This document shows positions 61,267 to 64,000 of a DNA stretch of 64,000 nt, one piece after another (within the stretch, counting starts at the first letter, position 1; each line of letters starts with the position of its first letter). Source of the stretch: Coriaria nepalensis (taxonomy: Eukaryota > Streptophyta > Magnoliopsida > Cucurbitales > Coriariaceae). Both the position numbers and the translations under genes were made by a program. Location: contig CP114482.1 in assembly GCA_027186245.1 (NCBI GenBank), positions 26,617,209 to 26,681,208 on the forward strand, read 5' to 3'. Under the pieces are notes generated by a model. That model saw only the letters and a list, made by a program, of their open reading frames with translations. It did no database searches and was not told the DNA's origin.

Positions 61267-61296
61267 TGCAAATTATGCACAAAAGCCGTGGTTCAG
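61156..61296 (+). repeat. A/D hybrid monomer (one extra monomer)
   Basis: The monomer begins as A of type V (GTGCAAAAAAAGATTTCG, TTCTTCGAAATG, ACAATGGATAATTTGC, TTGAAAACATCAATTGCA). From about 61,262-61,270 it continues as the end of D (AATTATGCACAAAAGCCGTG, GTTCAGG), and the next monomer is again A, at 61,297. The anchor step is 141 bp, so the array has an extra monomer at this HOR. The junction falls in ATTGCA, shared by A (CAATTGCAAG) and D (CCATTGCAAA). Left of it the sequence matches 3,415 bp upstream, and right of it 4,126 bp upstream, so the hybrid is the breakpoint of the terminal duplication. Confidence 0.93.
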
Positions 61297-64000
61297 GTGC
61301 GAAAAAAGATTTCGTTTAAATTTCTTTAAAATGATTTAATTACTAGAAGAGACTCGATGACATGATTTCAAGGCTTAAACAATGGATAATTTGCTTGAAA
61401 ACATCAATTGCAAGTTATGCACAAAAGTCTCGATTGAAGAGCGAAAATAGAATTTGTTCAAAATGCTTTCAAATGATTTGATGACTAGAAGAGACTCAAT
61501 AACATGATTGTAAGGCTAAGAAGATGCATAGTTGCCTTTAATTATTGAATTGAAAGTTCTGAACGAAAGTCGTGTCTGAAGTGCGAAAAAATAGAATTCT
61601 TTCGAATTACTTTTAATTGATTTAATGACTAGAGAAGACTCAATGACATGATTTTAAGGCTAAACAAACGCATCATTGCCTTCAATAGATCAATTGCATG
61701 TTTTGCACAAAAGTCGTGTTTAAAATGCGAAAATAGAATTCGTTTGAATTGATTACGAATGATTTACTGACTAAAAGTGATTCAATGACATGATTTTAAG
61801 GCTATACAAATGCCTAGTTGCCTTCAAAAGATCCATTGCAAGTTATGCACAAAAGCCATGGTTGAGGTGCAAAAAAAGATTTCGTTTAAATTTCTTCGAA
61901 ATGATTTAATTACTAAAAGAGACTCGATGACATGATTTCAAGGCTAAACAATGGATAATTTGCTTGAAAACATCAATTGCAAGTTATGCACAAAAGTCTC
62001 GATTGAAGAGCGAAAATAGAATTTGTTCAAAATGCTTTCACATGATTTGATGACTAGAAGAGACTCAATGACATAATTTTAAGGCTAAAAAGATGCATAG
62101 TTGCCTTCAATTTTTGAATTGAAAGTTCTGAACGAAAGTCGTGTTTGAAGTGCGAAAAAATAGAATTCTTTTGAATTACTTTTAGTTGATTTAATGACTA
62201 GAGAAGACTCAATGACATGATTTTAAGGCTAAACAAATGCATAATTGCCTTCAATAGATCAATTGCATGTTTTGCACAAAAGTCGTGTTTGAAATGCGAA
62301 AATAGAATTCGTTTGAATTGATTTAAAATGATTTACTGACTAAAAGTGACTCAATGACATGATTTTAAGGCTATACAAATGCCTAGTTGCCTTCAAAAGA
62401 TCCATTGCAAATTATGCACAAAAGCCGTGGTTGAGGTGCGAAAAAAGATTTCGTTTAAATTTCTTTGAAATGATTTAATTACTAAAAGAGACTCAGTGAC
62501 ATGATTTCAAGGCTAAACAATGGATAATTTGCTTGAAAACATCAATTGCAAGTTATGCACAAAAGTCTCGATTGAAGAGCGAAAATAGAATTTGTTCAAA
62601 ATGCTTTCAAATGATTTGATGACTAGAAGAGACTCAATAACATGATTGTAAGGCTAAGAAGATGCATAGTTGCCTTTAATTATTGAATTGAAAGTTCTGA
62701 ACGAAAGTCGTGTCTGAAGTGCGAAAAAATAGAATTCTTTCGAATTACTTTTAATTGATTTAATGACTAGAGAAGACTCAATGACATGATTTTAAGGCTA
62801 AACAAACGCATCATTGCCTTCAATAGATCAATTGCATGTTTTGCACAAAAGTCGTGTTTAAAATGCGAAAATAGAATTCGTTTGAATTGATTTCGAATGA
62901 TTTACTGACTAAAAGTTACTCAATGACATGATTTTAAGGCTATACAAATGCCTAGTTGCCTTCAAAAGATCCATTGCATATTATGCACAAATGCCGTGGT
63001 TTAGTTGCGAAAAAAGATTTCGTTTAAATTTCTTTGAAATGATTTAATTACTAGAAGAGACTCGATGACATGATTTCAAGGTTAAACAGTGGATAATTTG
63101 CTTGAAAACATCAATTGCAAGTTATGCACAAAAGTCTCGATTGAAGAGCGAAAATAGAATTTGTTCAAAATGCTTTCAAATGATTTGATGACTAGAAGAG
63201 ACTCAATGACATGATTTTAAGGCTAAAATGATGCATATTTGCCTTCAATTATTGAATTGAAAGTTCTGAACGAAAGTCATGCTTGAAGTGCGAAAAAATA
63301 GAATTCTTTCGAATTACTTTTAATTGATTTAATGACTAGAGAAGACTCAATGACATGATTTTAAGGCTAAACAAACGCATAATTGCCTTCAATAGATCAA
63401 TTGCATGTTTTGCACAAAAGTCGTGTTTAAAATGCGAAAATAGAATTCGTTTGAATTGATTACGAATGATTTACTGACTAAAGGTGATTCAATGACATGA
63501 TTTTAAGGCTATACGAATGCTTAGTTGCCTTCAAAAGATCCATTGCAAGTTATGCACAAAAGCCGTGATTGAGGTGCGAAAAAGGATTTCGTTTAAATTT
63601 CTTTGAAATGATTTAATTACTAGAAGAGACTCGATGACATGATTTCAAGGCTAAACAATGGATAATTTGCTTGAAAACATCAATTGCAAGTTATGCACAA
63701 AAGTCTCGATTGAAGAGCGAAAATAGAATTTGTTCAAAATGCTTTCAAATGATTTGATGACTAGAAGAGACTCAATGACATGATTTTAGGGCTAAAAAGA
63801 TGCATAGTTGCCTTTAATTATGGAATTGAAAGTTCTGAACGAAAGTCGTGTTTGAAGTGCGAAAAAATAGAATTCTTTCGAATTACTTTTAATTGATTTA
63901 ATGACTAGAGAAGACTCAATGACATGATTTTAAGGCTAAACAAACACGTAATTGCCTTCAATAGATCAATTGCATGTTTTGCACAAAAGTCGTGTTTGAA
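61267..64000 (+). repeat. 2.7-kb block R-V-W-T-S, copy 2 (truncated by the window end)
   Basis: Copy of 57,141-59,874 that starts exactly at the A/D hybrid junction and continues to the last base, so its true length is unknown. The private change GCCATGG at 61,856 replaces GCCGTGG and fits cytosine deamination at a CpG on the minus strand. The C monomer at the end (AAACACGTAATTG) matches 59,816. Confidence 0.9.

Larger units (their letters stand above)
1..64000 (+). repeat. Satellite DNA array, four-monomer HOR of about 569 bp
   Basis: The whole window is one head-to-tail satellite array. Four monomer classes (A about 141, B 142, C 144 and D 142 bp) alternate in fixed order. The A-monomer anchor falls at 61, 629, 1197, 1766, 2334, 2903, 3471, 4040 and so on to 63,632, with steps of 567-570 bp. 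The only exceptions are one step of 283 (41,582 to 41,865) and one of 141 (61,214 to 61,355). That gives 114 A monomers and about 450 monomers in total. No copy is inverted, and the constant spacing leaves no room for an inserted transposon or gene. G+C is about 31%. By analogy with known HOR satellites this is probably centromeric or pericentromeric, which is inference because no chromatin data are available. The array runs past both window edges. Confidence 0.97.
50331..64000 (+). repeat. Array zone 6: mosaic of recurring HOR types
   Basis: A small set of HOR types recurs. P has AACATACTCG in A and TTTAGGGC in B (50398, 53245, 56091). Q has GACGAGACTCG and GACATAATTTT (50967, 52106, 56660, 60075). 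R has AAGGCTTAAACAATGG and AATAACATGATTGTAAGG (51536, 52675, 54383, 57229, 60644, 61355). V has GGTGCAAAAAAAG (57799, 61925). W has GACTCAGTGAC (58368, 62494). T has AGGTTAAACA (54953, 58937, 63063). The order is P Q R Q R P S R T U P Q R V W T S Q R (V/D hybrid) R V W T S. Modules Q-R and R-V-W-T-S have moved as blocks. Confidence 0.82.

Noticed and set aside
61156..61300. Insertion of a mobile element at the 141-bp register break
   Set aside because: The extra sequence is entirely monomer A plus D tail, with no foreign sequence or target-site duplication.
1..64000. Open reading frames on either strand
   Set aside because: Any open frame is a product of the repeat. Stops such as TAA and TGA recur in every monomer, and 569 is not a multiple of 3, so a frame cannot continue through successive HORs. 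No codon pattern or protein motif was recognised.
1..64000. CENP-B box
   Set aside because: TTCG occurs often (TTCGTTCGAATTTC, TTTCGAATT), but the required downstream A..CGGG part is absent at the proper spacing in the monomers inspected.
1..64000. CRISPR array from regularly spaced conserved cores
   Set aside because: The sequences between the cores are themselves repeated monomer sequence, not unique spacers, and the spacing of about 142 bp is too long.
1..64000. Bacterial or viral origin of the sequence
   Set aside because: No coding sequence in 64 kb and a three-level tandem hierarchy fit only eukaryotic satellite DNA.
1..64000. Naming the species or a known satellite family
   Set aside because: I do not recognise the monomer consensus. 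AT-richness and monomer length are common to plant and animal satellites, so any name would be a guess.

Overview
The window is 64 kb of satellite DNA and nothing else that I can recognise. It is about 31% G+C (counted on one representative monomer). I see no gene, RNA gene, transposon or unique sequence. The basic unit is a monomer of about 142 bp. Four diverged monomer classes, called A, B, C and D here, follow each other in fixed order, head to tail, all in the same orientation. Together they form a higher-order repeat (HOR) of 568-570 bp, most often 569 bp. I followed one anchor in the A monomer (the C of CAATGACATG/CGATGACATG) from 61 to 63,632 and found 114 A-type monomers, so roughly 450 monomers in all. 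Both window edges lie inside the array: the first full A monomer starts at base 4 and the last base ends a C monomer.

Such a long, uninterrupted, homogenised tandem array with nested repeat levels points to a eukaryotic chromosome, most likely centromeric or other constitutive heterochromatin of a plant or animal. I do not recognise the monomer and cannot name the species. No gene or transposon is present to help.

The ABCD register is broken only twice. At 41,665-41,806 a B/D hybrid monomer removes two monomers (anchor step 283 instead of 569). At 61,156-61,296 an A/D hybrid adds one (anchor step 141). Both joints lie in sequence shared by the two parents, as expected for out-of-register recombination.

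Above the HOR there is a third level of copied multi-HOR blocks. From left to right: 1,137-bp units at about 1.0-3.6 kb; a 2.3-kb block at 3.69-6.0 kb copied at 7.67-9.98 kb; a 568-bp HOR duplicated in tandem at 6.53-7.67 kb; a 2.3-kb block at 14.8 kb copied at 18.2 kb, with about 1.8 kb of it copied again at 23.2 kb; a four-HOR, 2,275-bp super-repeat at 25.1-31.6 kb; shared blocks at 33-37 kb; an 852-bp six-monomer block at 41-42.7 kb; and, in the last 14 kb, a mosaic of recurring HOR types ending in a 2.7-kb duplication (57.14-59.87 kb to 61.27-64.0 kb).

Diagnostic variants divide the array into zones: 1-9.6 kb; 9.6-32.4 kb, where many D monomers carry a B-like patch; 32.4-38.65 kb; 38.65-44.1 kb, with BglII-type A monomers; 44.1-50.3 kb; and 50.3-64 kb. 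Zone and block edges are approximate because they were placed by eye.
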